Below are positions 1 through 12,911 of a DNA stretch of 64,000 nucleotides, piece by piece. A program made the translations under genes and the position numbers. Each line of letters begins with the position of its first letter. Position 1 is the first letter of the stretch. Below the pieces are notes generated by a model. It was not told the origin of the DNA. It did not search any database and worked only from the letters and a program-made list of their open reading frames with translations. This DNA is from Rotaria socialis. Taxonomy: Eukaryota > Rotifera > Eurotatoria > Philodinida > Philodinidae. The stretch spans positions 1 through 64,000 of the forward strand of contig CAJNYU010004611.1 of the NCBI GenBank assembly GCA_905331475.1. Direction: 5' to 3'.

Positions 1-595
1 TCTTAATTAATTACTGACCGTTTTAGTACTGACCATATAATATTAACACTGATTATTTGCCTATTTTTTTACTGACCATTTCATTTATTTTACTGACCAA
101 AAATTATGTTCCCATACAAAATCAGTTTGTGTCTCTTTGCTATACGAATAAAGTAAAAACAAATTTACTCTTGAATAAATATTTTAAACAAGAATTCTAT
201 CAGCGAGGTGTTTCTTCGATTAAATATATTGATTTAAGTCACAACTTGATAATCATTTAATTAATAAAATGCGAAAATTATTTTTCTTCTCAGTTTAAAC
301 ACTTTAAAAGATCTGAACTGAGTCTGACAGAGGTCCTTTCGGTTGATCTCACCAAGTTCTTCTTGAGGAGTTGTATGGGAGCGTTGAAAAAGTGAATCGA
401 GTGAATGGCGCCGGGTTCTTCGCAGAAACCTAGGGTTTCCAGCGTTGTTTAGGAAATTTCCTGGCAACAGAAGCATCACAAAGAACTCAAAAGTATATCA
501 TTCGATAGAGCAAGTCGAACTGTATCTTGGTCCGATGTTAGGTCCATTTGGTCGGATGAATTGGCGAATAGTATTGGAAAATACGCGAATCCTGA
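1..595. other. left-edge non-coding DNA with TACTGACC motifs
   Basis: The octamer TACTGACC occurs four times in the first 99 bases (near 13, 28, 70 and 91), with irregular spacing. From about 300 to 480 the base composition becomes richer in G+C than the surroundings, but no recognisable protein is encoded on either strand. Nothing else is visible before the TPR reading frame opens at 596. Confidence 0.4.
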
Positions 596-622
596 CCTAA
601 GATATCCTACGTTTTGATCAAT

Positions 623-1420
623 ATGGGTGCAATCTGTTTAGATCAAAACAATTATAATGACAGTCTGTTACATTACTCGGAAGCATTAAAAATCAAAAAG
701 AAAACTGACCCAAGTAATAATACTCTCATTGGCGCTATTACTAGCTGTATTGGAAAGTCGTTGTTCAAACAACATAATTATGATGAAGCACTCGAACACC
801 TTATAGAGGCTTTCGAAATACTAAAACAATCTGGAGACAGTATAGAACTTGCTACAATACACGAATTCATTGGAAAAATTTATTATGAGAAACCAGATTT
901 AGAAATTTCATTGAAGCATTTGTTAATAGCTCTAGAATTGTATGACAAATTGAAATCAACAGAGAATGATTCTAAACTAGAAAACATACTTGGTACTATA
1001 GCAAACGTGTTGTATGATAAACAAGATTTTCAAACAGCTTTATCATATTACAAAAAAAGTTTGATAATTGCCGATAATAATGATAGTCCTAATTTAGTAT
1101 CTACACTTTATCAGATTAGTCAAGTTTATTTTCAAATGAATAATATGAATTATGGTATAGAATATATAAAGCGATGCATTGAAGTACAAGAGGCACTAGT
1201 CGACGATGAAAATGATCAAGATCTAATGTCTTTCAAACAAGTTTTATCGTTTACACAGTTATTAAATAGTACTCGTAAGCAAAAACGTAGACGAAAATAC
1301 AAGCGATTATTCCATAAAAAGCGTTATCAACGTCGTATGAAGAAAAAAACTGTGGTAATGGTTCCACCGGAACTCGGTAATTTAATAACAGAATTTTACG
1401 AACAATCTCAAACAGTATAG
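623..1420 (+). CDS. TPR-repeat protein with basic tail, probably 5'-truncated
   Basis: The frame opens after a stop at 593-595, and the first ATG is at 623 (MGAICLDQNNY), giving about 265 residues. Four to five tetratricopeptide repeats are visible, with the pattern A..LG..Y....Y..AL.YY..AL (for example DYEAL-like and FQTALSYYKKSL), of the kinesin-light-chain-like type. The last ~50 residues are strongly basic (RKQKRRRKYKRLFHKKR), which could be a nuclear localisation or RNA/acid-binding tail. Such TPR arrays in bdelloids often form the C-terminal half of larger proteins. There is no catalytic domain here, and the sequence upstream of 596 does not continue the repeats, so this may be a fragment of a longer gene whose first part was lost. 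A scaffold or protein-binding role is inferred; no specific partner can be named. Confidence 0.6.
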   Translation: MGAICLDQNNYNDSLLHYSEALKIKKKTDPSNNTLIGAITSCIGKSLFKQHNYDEALEHLIEAFEILKQSGDSIELATIHEFIGKIYYEKPDLEISLKHLLIALELYDKLKSTENDSKLENILGTIANVLYDKQDFQTALSYYKKSLIIADNNDSPNLVSTLYQISQVYFQMNNMNYGIEYIKRCIEVQEALVDDENDQDLMSFKQVLSFTQLLNSTRKQKRRRKYKRLFHKKRYQRRMKKKTVVMVPPELGNLITEFYEQSQTV

Positions 1421-2808
1421 AATTTTAAGTTCTAGCAATCAAATCGTTCGAGTTTGATTTTTAAATTTTCTTTTCTTATGCCAAAAACATTCTTTTAAAA
1501 ATGTTTGAAATATACCAGCTTACAAATCTATTATTTCTTTTCCTTTTTTCATTCAAGATGTTTTATAAAATTATATACTACACTATAAAGAAAAGTTTAT
1601 CAACGCCATCACCGTAAAAAAAAGTGAACACAGAAAAGTAGTAGGTCTTGGATTATGTTTTCTGTCACTCGAATGAACGACAAATTTGAATGCGAAATAC
1701 ACATTAGCTTGCTATGAATCATATTACAGTAGTATTGTAATATGCTACTATATTATTATTTAAACTTCAAAAACATACACATCCAAACGGCTTTAGACTC
1801 ATAGTAAAATTTTACGTTAAGAGTAAAAAACAAAACTATATGTCTTGACTCAATAGAAGATATTTTATATTATAAAATATTAGTTTCAATGAAGAAAAAA
1901 AAGAGACGACGAGTGTCAATTTGATCGACAACCGTGGTCCCGAAGGGCCAAATGTGATGCTTCAGTCTCATAACATTGAGTTGTGTTTGGCTATCGATCG
2001 CGGCTCGTCTTTCTTTTTCATCGCTTATATCGTATTAAAGTTGCATGACATTAGAGATGGTGCAATATTCTTCTTTCCTTGTCGATATGTTAACTTTCAA
2101 TAGATGAATTGCGCAAGAATGTAGAAGAACAGAATAAAAGTAATTTCGTTCTCTTCATGCTCTTTAAATTCCTACTCGAATTTTACTTTTTGAGATTGAA
2201 GAACCAATAATATTTTCAGACACTAATTTGCATACATGCTGCTTTTGTCCGACATGAAATAAAAATATCTCATGACTAATGATATCACGATTGTTTGAGT
2301 TATATTTTAGTGAGTGTGGGTATCAATGTAAATGAAAGATTTGCACCCACACCCTCACGATTATGGAAGAATTCATAAAATAAAACACTAGGAAAAAGCT
2401 AATAAAAGCGCTTTTAACAATTTCTGACAAGGCTGCATATACTCCTTTTTGGATCGTTCATAAAGTAGTGAATATGAGGTGCCATTGTTGTAATCTGTTT
2501 ATTTCTCACAATCATAGGCGAAAGATATGCTTTTATTGTACACTCTTCATTTTAATTACAGAAGCATTAGTTAAAAGTAAACATTCTTTATTGATTATTT
2601 TTTATTTCATTCAATCAGAAGTGTAAATGTCGACATGAATGCATATGAGACGTATTTCTCATGTAAACAAAACGCACTCATCAGCAGTCACAGTCAGATT
2701 TGTAATTACATACGCAGATATATTGAGCTTCACGCTTACATTTATGAATTTATGTTCTCTCGTTGGCAACCACCAAAACATACAATAGCATCCCTTTATA
2801 GATAACAG
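1421..2808. other. intergenic region between convergent TPR genes
   Basis: No coding potential was recognised. The region holds AT-rich 3' flanks and the TGTGGG-type hairpin listed separately at 2310-2358. Confidence 0.5.
2310..2358. repeat. TGTGGG-like inverted repeat (hairpin) between convergent genes
   Basis: The left arm GTGAGTGTGGGT (2310-2321) pairs with ACCCACACCCTCAC (2345-2358), with an 8-bp perfect core (2314-2321 with 2345-2352) and a 23-nt loop. The motif is close to the TGTGGG telomere unit described for bdelloid rotifers. It lies between the 3' ends of two converging genes, so it could serve as a bidirectional 3'-end structure or be a relic of telomere-repeat addition. Both readings are inference. 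Confidence 0.5.
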
Positions 2809-5559
2809 TCAACTGAGTGGCGTTGATTTACTTTCGTCCATTTTTTTTTCATTCTCCGACTTTAAGCAGTGTGAAATCGAAGTTAGCAGTTGCTTGAACC
2901 TGATAACTAACGGATCAGACGCTTCCAGAGAATGTAAAGCAATTTCCACAGCAAGTTGTGCTTCCTGCGATGCTTGAACGTAGTCTTTTAGATACCATAG
3001 TACAGATGCAATAGAGTTGTGGGACTGAGCTATATCAATATGAGTCTTTGGCAATGACTTTAGCTCAAAAGCCAGACACTGGCGCAAATGATCAAGAGCC
3101 ATTTGATACTGTTGCTGATCGAAATACACAGCTGCAATTTCATGTAAGACTTTCGCAATAGCAGGTAGTGCAGTAGGTGTAACTTCTTGTCGAATTTGAA
3201 GGGCACGATCAAAACATTGAAGTGCTTGATTAAGCTTCTTCATTCGACAGTACAATTGACCAAAAACAAGCTGTACCTCAGCAACATCTAGTTTATTATC
3301 CAACTTGATGCTCTTGTCACGAACACGTGTAAGATTTCTTCCGCTTCAATATGCCTGTTCATGTCGATAAGAAGTCTGCCCATCTGTAGATCTATCTGAT
3401 CGACATCGGGATGCTCTTTAGATGAGATCATGCTTGATGCCTGTTTTAAGTAGTTGAGTGCATCATCTAATTTGCCTTGACGCCGAGATACAGTGGCAAG
3501 CCCGCTGAGTGTATTTGCTAGAGCGTTTGAATTCGTCCATGCTTGAAATTTTTCATGCATTGATAGCGCACATTCAAACTGCTGCTGTGCAGCATCATAA
3601 TTGCAGCTATCAACATATCGCCAGCCTAAATTGGCATGGCTGCGTGCCAACTCTTGATGCCCATCTGGATAAATCTGCATTCGAAGTTTATGCGACTGTT
3701 CATGATGCTGTATGGCTTCGCTTGAATTACCGATATGGCTATGAACAACACCCAAATGTTCATGTACAACAGTTAAAATTGGATGAGTTGGTGGTAAGAA
3801 ACTGTTGCAAAGGCTAAGCACAATCTCATACTGTTTCAGTGCTCTACTTGCGTCACCTAACTTGAAAAGAATAGCACTAGCGTTAATAAAACTTGTTAGA
3901 GTATATTCATGAACATTTTCTTTGTCGATCGACAAATAATTTTTCTGCAGCTCTATCGCTCGAACAATAGATTCACCGGCTTTCTCATAGTCACCATTAC
4001 ACATGGAGAGAAAAGCAATATTAGTCAATGTAGTCGCCATAAGCATATCTCTATTTGGTAAAAGTGATTGTGCCGATTCGTATAGTATTCATTGCGTTTT
4101 CAAAGAACATTTCAGCAGGAAAATTTTTATCGTAAATGTTGAGTGAACCCATTTGACCATAAACAATTGCTTGCAGCGGATCATTTTCTGGTAATACCTT
4201 ATGCAGTAGTAAAAGGAATCGATTAGCGCCTTTGACATCGCCCATGTACTCAAGTAGAGAAGAAATTGTGAGTATTGTGCTATTTTCACCAATCCTTTTT
4301 CGTTTGAAATGATCGATCAAATTTGTAAGCTTTTGCTCGGTACGCTCGTCAACAAGACACAACTTAATTAACCACACTTGTTCATGTTCATCTGTCTCTT
4401 CAGTAGCTGATTCAACACGAAAAATAGCATCAACTGAAAATAAGATTTCTAATTCACCTTGAAAGTTGGTATGGTCGTTGACACTACTGAACGGTGCAGC
4501 GGACACATTGGTATCGATTGTAATCTCATAGAGGACAGAAGTAAGCCCTGGTCCAGCTTGTGCCAGGATACGCGAGAGTGCTCGATCGCAACTGGTCGAA
4601 AAGAAAGTATTCATTGAAACAAGACCGCCGATATTACTGACGATTTTTCGAACTTCATCGATTTGCATTTGTTGGCCACGATAAACAGTTAACAATGGTG
4701 CTGCGCCATAGTCAAGAAATTCTTGGTGTAACGAACGGAGTTGATCATGAAGATCACCAATAAATGATGCAAAAACGAAAATAGTATCGATGTTTTGTGT
4801 CCGTAGTGCTCGATTAACTATTCTATAGACAAATGAATCACGTGTGTACCATTTCAGAGCTTGATCCGGTCTGTACGTTTTGCGAAATTCTTCTACTTCT
4901 TTCAATCTGACATCATTGTCATGATAGTAGGCAAGACAGAATTCCACCATTGGGATAGACGTCATGTTACTACGAGGCAAATGAAAGAGAGCATACATGA
5001 GCAAATGAAACCATAAGAATATCGCATTTTCCTGCGATAAGTCTTTCATTGAACTATTACTCTTGCTAAACATGGATGATTTACCGATTGAAAGACTAGT
5101 GCGAAGCATTGAAATTCGTCCATTCAGTGTTGTCAGAAGCTCTTCCAACCCAGTAAATACGCCAAGGAATTTGTGATGAATACTCTTTTCTAGTGTTTGA
5201 TCGATGATATCCATATGTTTTGATGAATTAAAGCAGTATATGGTTACGATAATGACCGAGGACAAATCAACTACAGTAGGGACTAACAAATCTAAACTGA
5301 ATGTTCCAGATACAATGACGCAGAAATGATTGTTATCGGAATTGCCGTTGACGAGAAATGCTCGACATGCCTCCACATCGGTAAAAGTATATAGAGTATT
5401 AAGAATTTCTCTTAGACGTTTTTTAGTTTCCAGACAATCCTCGTTGGAGTCGAGCTGAGCATCCAGCCATACTAAGGTGAAGTCATCGAAATCTAGATCA
5501 TCTGTCGATTGAATAATCCGTACATTTTTTTGGTCTTTGTCTGGGTCTGCAGTCGCCAT
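2809..5559 (-). CDS. NAD-dependent ADP-ribosyltransferase (R-S-ExE) with C-terminal TPRs, two frame breaks
   Basis: The start is ATG at 5557-5559 (MATADPDKDQ). The first ~500 residues carry an N-terminal region typical of bdelloid TPR-ART proteins and then an arginine-specific-type mono-ADP-ribosyltransferase fold. The motifs are R in VYRGQ (about residue 294), the STS strand in NTFFSTS (~320), and the ExE pair in QGELEILF (~369-371). The enzyme would transfer ADP-ribose from NAD to protein arginine; here the catalytic residues all appear intact. TPRs follow (4051-2809) with the usual ALxxYxxAL pattern. The frame shifts twice, near 4083-4092 and near 3325-3335. The repeat sequence continues across both points in a different frame, so each is a one-base-class indel rather than an intron. 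It is either a decaying gene or an assembly with indel errors; the long clean stretches on both sides leave both open. Confidence 0.75.
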
Positions 5560-5865
5560 GAACAAATAATGAACTTGTTTTTTCCGTAACCAAAATGTAT
5601 GTTGAAATTGTGTGTCACTTTAAAATACTGTGCGCAATCAATGCTGACAGTCGCACACGCACACGTTAAAAGACAAGAAAAGTGGCATGCGACCCGCAAT
5701 TGTCAACATTCTAAAACATTAATCACAGGTTGGTTTTTTCCAACCCTGAATCGATCAAGTAGTCCAGTTGTCACACTCGATTCAATATTTTGCGATATTT
5801 TCTTAGCAGAGGTGTGCGGAACATCGAATTTTGATACCCATGGTAGTCACTAGCTTGATGATACA

Positions 5866-5920
5866 GATGTGGGTGTAAGGGTATATATGTGGGTGCTTCA
5901 CTGATACACACACACACCCT
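5866..5920. repeat. TGTGGG-like GT/CA-rich imperfect hairpin
   Basis: GATGTGGGTGTAAGGGT and TGTGGGTG (5866-5896) are followed by CACACACACACCCTC (5907-5921). The G-rich and C-rich halves can pair imperfectly. This is the second of six such sites in the window. Unlike most, it lies between divergent genes, upstream of both the ADP-ribosyltransferase gene and RIOK2. Confidence 0.4.
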
Positions 5921-6504
5921 CTGTTTTGCTTAATTTTCTAATTTTTTTCTAATCATATTGACTGATATTGTATTATTATAATACGATCTTAAAAGATATA
6001 GAAAGTTGTCCACAAGGAAAAATTCATTGATAATCTTACTTACCGAAAGAAAAATGAGCAAACATAGACAGTATAAGAGAAACATGTTTGTTAAATCAGA
6101 TATCGCTAACTCAGTATGGATGATAGACGAAGTGGAAGAAAATGCAATGTATGAAGATTTCAAACGATTTGCTATTAATTAAAATCGAGCTCATTCTCAA
6201 CACATAGCTTCATGGCATATAACGCCCTCTATAAATATAATATTCATCAAAATGTCTTCAATTGATTATTATGTATGTCAGAGATCAAACTTTGTAGAAC
6301 ATAAATTTATAGTATGAATTTAATTTCTTTGGAAATAACACTGAAAAATGATAACTTCTGGTAGTCGCGCTCTAGCCAATCGAAATGTGTTGAAAAGCGA
6401 GAAAGATGCGTCATTTATATACATATATGAAAAGTACAAAATCTTTCAAATGGAACACTCACTAAAAAAATCCTATTATAATAGATCTGTTTGTTTTCAT
6501 TTTC

Positions 6505-6537
6505 TAGAAAAAAAAGAAGAATTCATCATTCATCATC
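6505..6537 (+). promoter_or_regulatory. candidate 3' splice/trans-splice acceptor upstream of RIOK2
   Basis: A pyrimidine-rich run ending TTTTCTAG (to about 6507) lies ~30 bases before the RIOK2 ATG, with no upstream coding exon visible. Bdelloids are known to trans-splice a spliced leader onto mRNAs, so this could be a leader acceptor. A 5'-UTR intron is equally possible. Confidence 0.3.
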
Positions 6538-8712
<2,175 letters not shown>

Positions 8713-9692
8713 TTAAATCTTGTTTTCGAATAAATATAAACGAAAAAAGAGATTTTTTTTATTTCAATATTATTATGTTTATCGAATCAATAGTAAAGCA
8801 ATCTAATTTATGCAGAGTACGATAGAATTTATATTCAATAAATTTAATAATTAAATCAGATAAATAAAGATTCGTTGAAATCGATCTTTTTTCACTGTAT
8901 CTACTAATGGTGTTTGCATAATAAATTACAAGAACTCAAATCCAATGAAAAATCACCTTTGTTAGCATATCAACTATATAACTAACCTTACAGAGACCAT
9001 CAATACGAAATACAGTCAAAGCATAAAGCTTTACATTATCTTTTGTTCTATGCTTGTACACTGATTTGTATTGTCAACGTGGTTCTTGTATGCATCCAGC
9101 AAGTAATAATGTTTCGTACAAAATTTTAAATCATACCTAGCTAATCTTGCTAATTTTGATTTATGCCAGATCTATTTGACTCTTGCAAATGTATCAACAT
9201 TCAATCGTTTAAAGACAGTAGTAATAAAAGATTGTGATTTGAATTTTCTTACCTGAACAATGATGATTGAGTTTCATTGTAACTCTTAATATTTCGAATA
9301 TGAACATAAAGTCTCTTGTGTCAGTACTATTCTGTTAAAATACTGATTTCATATTCTTATACATTATTACACTAGAGTAGAGCTTTACAGATCGATGAAA
9401 GTATAAATTGGATAAATTCCAAGATCTTACTGTCAGATTAGTAAGACTTTGTACCTATATGTGGTTTCTTTTGGATGATAAAAATAGTAGATCTCTTATC
9501 TACTAAGTTACTTTTTTTGTTATGTGTTATCAATACACGCAATGCATAGTAAATATTAGCATGGTATATTTTTCTTTTTTATTCTAATTTCTTGTTCTAT
9601 CTTCATTTAAAAATATTTAATTTTTGTATGGAGTAGAAGCTCTTAGAAAGAACACAATGTATTCTTTATTTTCTGTTTCTATTTTTTAGAAC
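8713..9692. other. intergenic region without recognised features
   Basis: AT-rich sequence between RIOK2 and the cupin gene. It ends in a pyrimidine tract and AG (TTTTTTAG, ~9689) three bases before the cupin ATG, again consistent with a trans-splice or 5'-UTR acceptor. No protein or RNA gene was seen. Confidence 0.5.
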
Positions 9693-10142
9693 ATGGCTCA
9701 AACGATTCCTGAACCGTTAGCACAAAAACCTGGTATTCAATTAATAAAGGCTGGATCGCTTGAAATGGTACCACTTGCTGAAACTTATATGTGCGCTGGC
9801 CTCAATTCTAGCATAATTGATGTTCCCATCAGCAATGAAAACAAACCGCTCACAATGGGCCATTTCGAGATGCGTCCGTCGCCAAATAATTTTCCTTTCT
9901 ATTATGAATATTTGGAAGTCAAAACAGTCGTGAGCGGTAAAATTATTGTCATGGACGAACAAAAAAATGTATACGAAGGAAATCCCGGTGATGTTTTCAT
10001 TTTTACACCACCGCATGTCGTTACATTTTTGGCCGAATCAGATGGTCGTGCCGTTTATATGGGCCATAGAGGACCTGAGCCATCATTTTTACCAGGCTAT
10101 CAAGGTGGACCAATCGAAACGCCCGCCATTACCGAAAAATAA
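9693..10142 (+). CDS. small single-domain cupin, EutQ-like
   Basis: A 149-residue intronless ORF. The central part has the two cupin segments: a first strand block around EYLEVKTVVSGKIIVMDEQ (residues ~72-91) and a second around GNPGDVFIFTPPHVVTFLA (~95-113), ending in a Pro/Gly-rich tail. This resembles EutQ-type or other small bacterial/fungal cupins that form a beta-barrel binding a metal or small ligand. The usual metal-binding His/Glu set of motif 1 is not obvious (YYEYLEV instead of H-x-H), so enzymatic activity is doubtful. No signal peptide is present, so it is likely cytosolic. The lack of introns and a family mainly microbial in origin fit horizontal acquisition, common in bdelloids. 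This is inference, as base composition is not clearly different. Confidence 0.7.
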   Translation: MAQTIPEPLAQKPGIQLIKAGSLEMVPLAETYMCAGLNSSIIDVPISNENKPLTMGHFEMRPSPNNFPFYYEYLEVKTVVSGKIIVMDEQKNVYEGNPGDVFIFTPPHVVTFLAESDGRAVYMGHRGPEPSFLPGYQGGPIETPAITEK

Positions 10143-10438
10143 AAACACTTTGCTAGTCCTCTTGTTCGTTTTATATGATTTGATCAGGAGTAAATAAATA
10201 CATTTCCTATAGATAGCAATCTCTATTCGTTTTAAGAATTCAAATTAACTTGGTAATCTTTGAACATTATATTTTGAATTTAGTTTCGTTTCTTCTGTTC
10301 CTTCACACTGTTCAAAGCAAAACACAAAGAGTGTGGTTGTGAATAGACTTTTCTCACATTCAAACTCAACTCCCATCTCCCCCCTCCCCATTCATTTAAT
10401 TGAAATCTTTGTGAACAATTCACTTATCAGAACAGGTG
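10143..10438. other. intergenic flank of cupin gene
   Basis: AT-rich 3' flank with a short C-rich run near 10380. No gene was recognised. Confidence 0.5.
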
Positions 10439-10694
10439 CCCAGGTCGAACAGTCCGACCTGGAAACGGCTGGTTCCGGGTAGTTCCGTTGATTTTGTGGA
10501 AGCAGTATTCCGGTTGAAAAATTTTCCGGTGATTTGCGATCAATTCCTGCCGGAAAAGCCCGACCGTATTTTTGACCGGAATACTGCTTCCATGTTCCAG
10601 CGAGGTCCCGTGTTTTCCTGCAGGATATGGTGACTTACCCGCATATTCCCTGGAGTATCCTGCGGGATCCGGTGGCCGGAATGTTCGACCTGGG
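10439..10694. mobile_element. CCCAGG-type non-autonomous DNA element, copy 1 (256 bp)
   Basis: The element is delimited by CCCAGGTCGAACA on the left and TGTTCGACCTGGG on the right, a terminal inverted repeat of 12-13 bp. It is clearly richer in G+C than its flanks. Internal blocks (TTCCGGTGATTT, GGAAGCAGTATTCCGG, CCTGCAGGATATGG) recur in inverted orientation in the copy at 53941-54236, which identifies a family. The flanking dinucleotide TG appears on both sides, but a target-site duplication is not certain. No coding capacity. It would depend on a transposase elsewhere. Confidence 0.75.
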
Positions 10695-10859
10695 TGGTTC
10701 ATTTGAGGTTAAAATGTTTTTCTTTAATTCATTCCTTTTTTCATATTAGAATGATAAAATATATTCGGTGATGCACTTGATAATTAATGATTACATTCAT
10801 AATAAATGGTTCGTTGCCTTGACGTTATAATTTGTCTTTTTTTAACATTTCTTTTACAG

Positions 10860-11250
10860 AATTCCACCAGTTAGAAAGATTGATTGACGAAATTAAAAAA
10901 ATTAAACTGCTAAAATTTATACTATTAATGAATTGGCAACAAATAAGCAAGCATTGGTTCATACGCAAAATTTTACAAATAGTACAGCAAATAATGCTGT
11001 CAGCGATTTAAATAATTATGGTTCAATCTATTTTACTTCCACACTGAGGTTGATGAATACAGTCATTCGTATTTTTACGGTAACGTGGCCAGATAGCATA
11101 CCGTATTCTCGATAGCATACGGCCCGTCGATTCGTTGTAAACGGCTGTATACTGACCATATCGTTCAACTTGGGTAGATAATACAGCTAATACTGTTCAT
11201 GGTGGTACAAATCATCACGAGTTGACGGATAGTACGACATCGGTTTATGA
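10860..11250 (+). pseudogene. coding remnant interrupted by a short element
   Basis: After a pyrimidine tract and AG (~10859), protein-like sequence runs in broken frames. One block reads NELATNKQALVHTQNFTNS at ~10928-10985 and continues with a low-complexity Asn/Ser/Thr stretch. A second block, DNTANTVHGGTNHHELTD, resumes at ~11176 and ends in a stop near 11248. The insert at about 11044-11174 separates them. Composition resembles the disordered tail of a gag or a host low-complexity protein. No family could be named. Confidence 0.4.
11044..11174. mobile_element. degenerate CCCAGG-type short element (~131 bp)
   Basis: The ends, CTGAGGTTGATGAATA on the left and the inverse of CGTTCAACTTGGG on the right, are diverged versions of the CCCAGGTTGG ends of the larger element at 21004-22564. 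The interior shares its vocabulary (TACGGTAACG, GTAAACGGCTGTATAC). It sits inside a coding remnant, as the larger one does. Confidence 0.45.
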
Positions 11251-12911
11251 TCAGTAACAAATATGATGCAAAACTGGGTGTTTATTCTATTATCTTGAAT
11301 AAAAGATGATCATTTATGTCTTTTGTCTCTCTACTGAACCTTTCACTAATTCGAGAAAAACGGTTCTACAACAACAGCAAGTAACATGAATTTCGCGTAC
11401 AATTCTCGTTCATTAATTGTCATCAAAATCTCCATGTTTCAAGCTACTGCTGCAAGTGGAGTTCGCAACGCCAGGGAAAAGTCGCATTCTTGTATCCTTT
11501 ACTTCCATTGCATTCTGATCGATCCTGTATGAGTCAAGCGCAGCCGTCAGGATCCAGAAGGAGCTGACACGCTCAATCAGAACTCCATAGAAACAAAAAA
11601 AAACACTTTCCTCCTGGTCAAAACAAGTACTTCACTGACCAAAGCAAAACTCAGAGAAAATCTCCATAGTCAAACTGACCATTCAATCCCTTTCTTTTCT
11701 ATCAGATATACTAGCGACCAACACATGCTTTCACGCTAAGAGTGACGATTGTTATGTATCATCGAAAGAACCTAAAGCGAAACAATGCATCTTTATATGT
11801 ATACGTTCAAAGCAAATTTATATTAAAAATCTCTTTCGTGAAACGAATCTAGAACAAGTAATAGAAATATATGCTATTTATTCGGGAGAAATGAAACTCA
11901 CTTATGAAATTTTTCTCATGATAGATCTAGCACAAGATAAATAAATCGGTATATAATTATGAGTTTAACAATTTTAATAAAAAGGTTTTAAACATCTAAA
12001 ACACAGAAAAATAATATGAACATGATCGAACTACTTTTAATACTAAAGGCATCTTAGTAGGTATAAAGCAAAACGCAAACCTTGCTAACTAAATTGCTGA
12101 AAACTTTCATAAATAAATAGCATTACCACAACATCCATTTAAAAACTTGGGAGAAGTCAATAGCTTGATAAAGAAAAGTAGTTCAGAGTTAAACAATATA
12201 CAAACTAACAGGGGAAAAAAGTTAACCAAGATGTGGATCACTGATATCATTCCGAAATAAGTACTAAATGATGACGTGATTTTCAATACTAGAAAAAGGC
12301 CTACGGAAGTCAATATTGAATTCATGAGCATTTGTGTCTAACTCATTCATAAGACGTTATTATCGCGCGAAAAATTCCGTGTTTTTATATTAATTGGTTT
12401 GTGAAACTCGCATATATTTTCGAAGAAAATGGTGAGTGTAAGTTTAAAAACGAGATTTTTGGGGGTCCCCACCCCTCTTCCCCCATTACAGACATTAATG
12501 AGTTAAAAATTGTGCTAATTAGGAGCTTGACTAATTAGGCTGCTATTTCTTCCTTTTTCAATTACAGACTACACGAAAAAAATCAACGTTTGTCCATTAC
12601 AGACATAAGCGAATTGGCAATGACCTAATTATATGCTTTTGAAATCAGAGTAGATTTTTCAGATGAACTATTTTGAATTATTTTAGTAAGCCAAATGGAT
12701 ATATGTGAGTTCCACATTTTAGCCCCAAAGGGGTTGCGCTAACAAGCTTTTTTGGCAAGTTCACTGGGACTACTAATTATTAATTGTTAAAGATGAAGAT
12801 GGAAGCAGTCTTGACCCTGGGCTGCTTTAACAATGCCAGAGACGCGTGTTTATTTAATAGACAGTTGCACGAAAATGTAAATACGTGAAGTTATCTTTAA
12901 ACTTATTTTCA
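11251..12911. other. accessory intergenic DNA
   Basis: No protein recognised. A C-rich patch (GGGGGTCCCCACCCC, ~12468) and a repeated phrase ATTACAGACATAA/ATTACAGACTACA (12485, 12562, 12598) lie downstream of the transposase remnant and could mark the left end of that transposon. Its termini were not resolved. Confidence 0.35.

Noticed and set aside
3509-3817. 102-codon plus-strand frame opposite the TPR array
   Set aside because: Antisense shadow of the TPR coding sequence.
5930-6163. 77-codon minus-strand frame between the ADP-ribosyltransferase gene and RIOK2
   Set aside because: Low-complexity hydrophobic content without family, start context or conservation signs.
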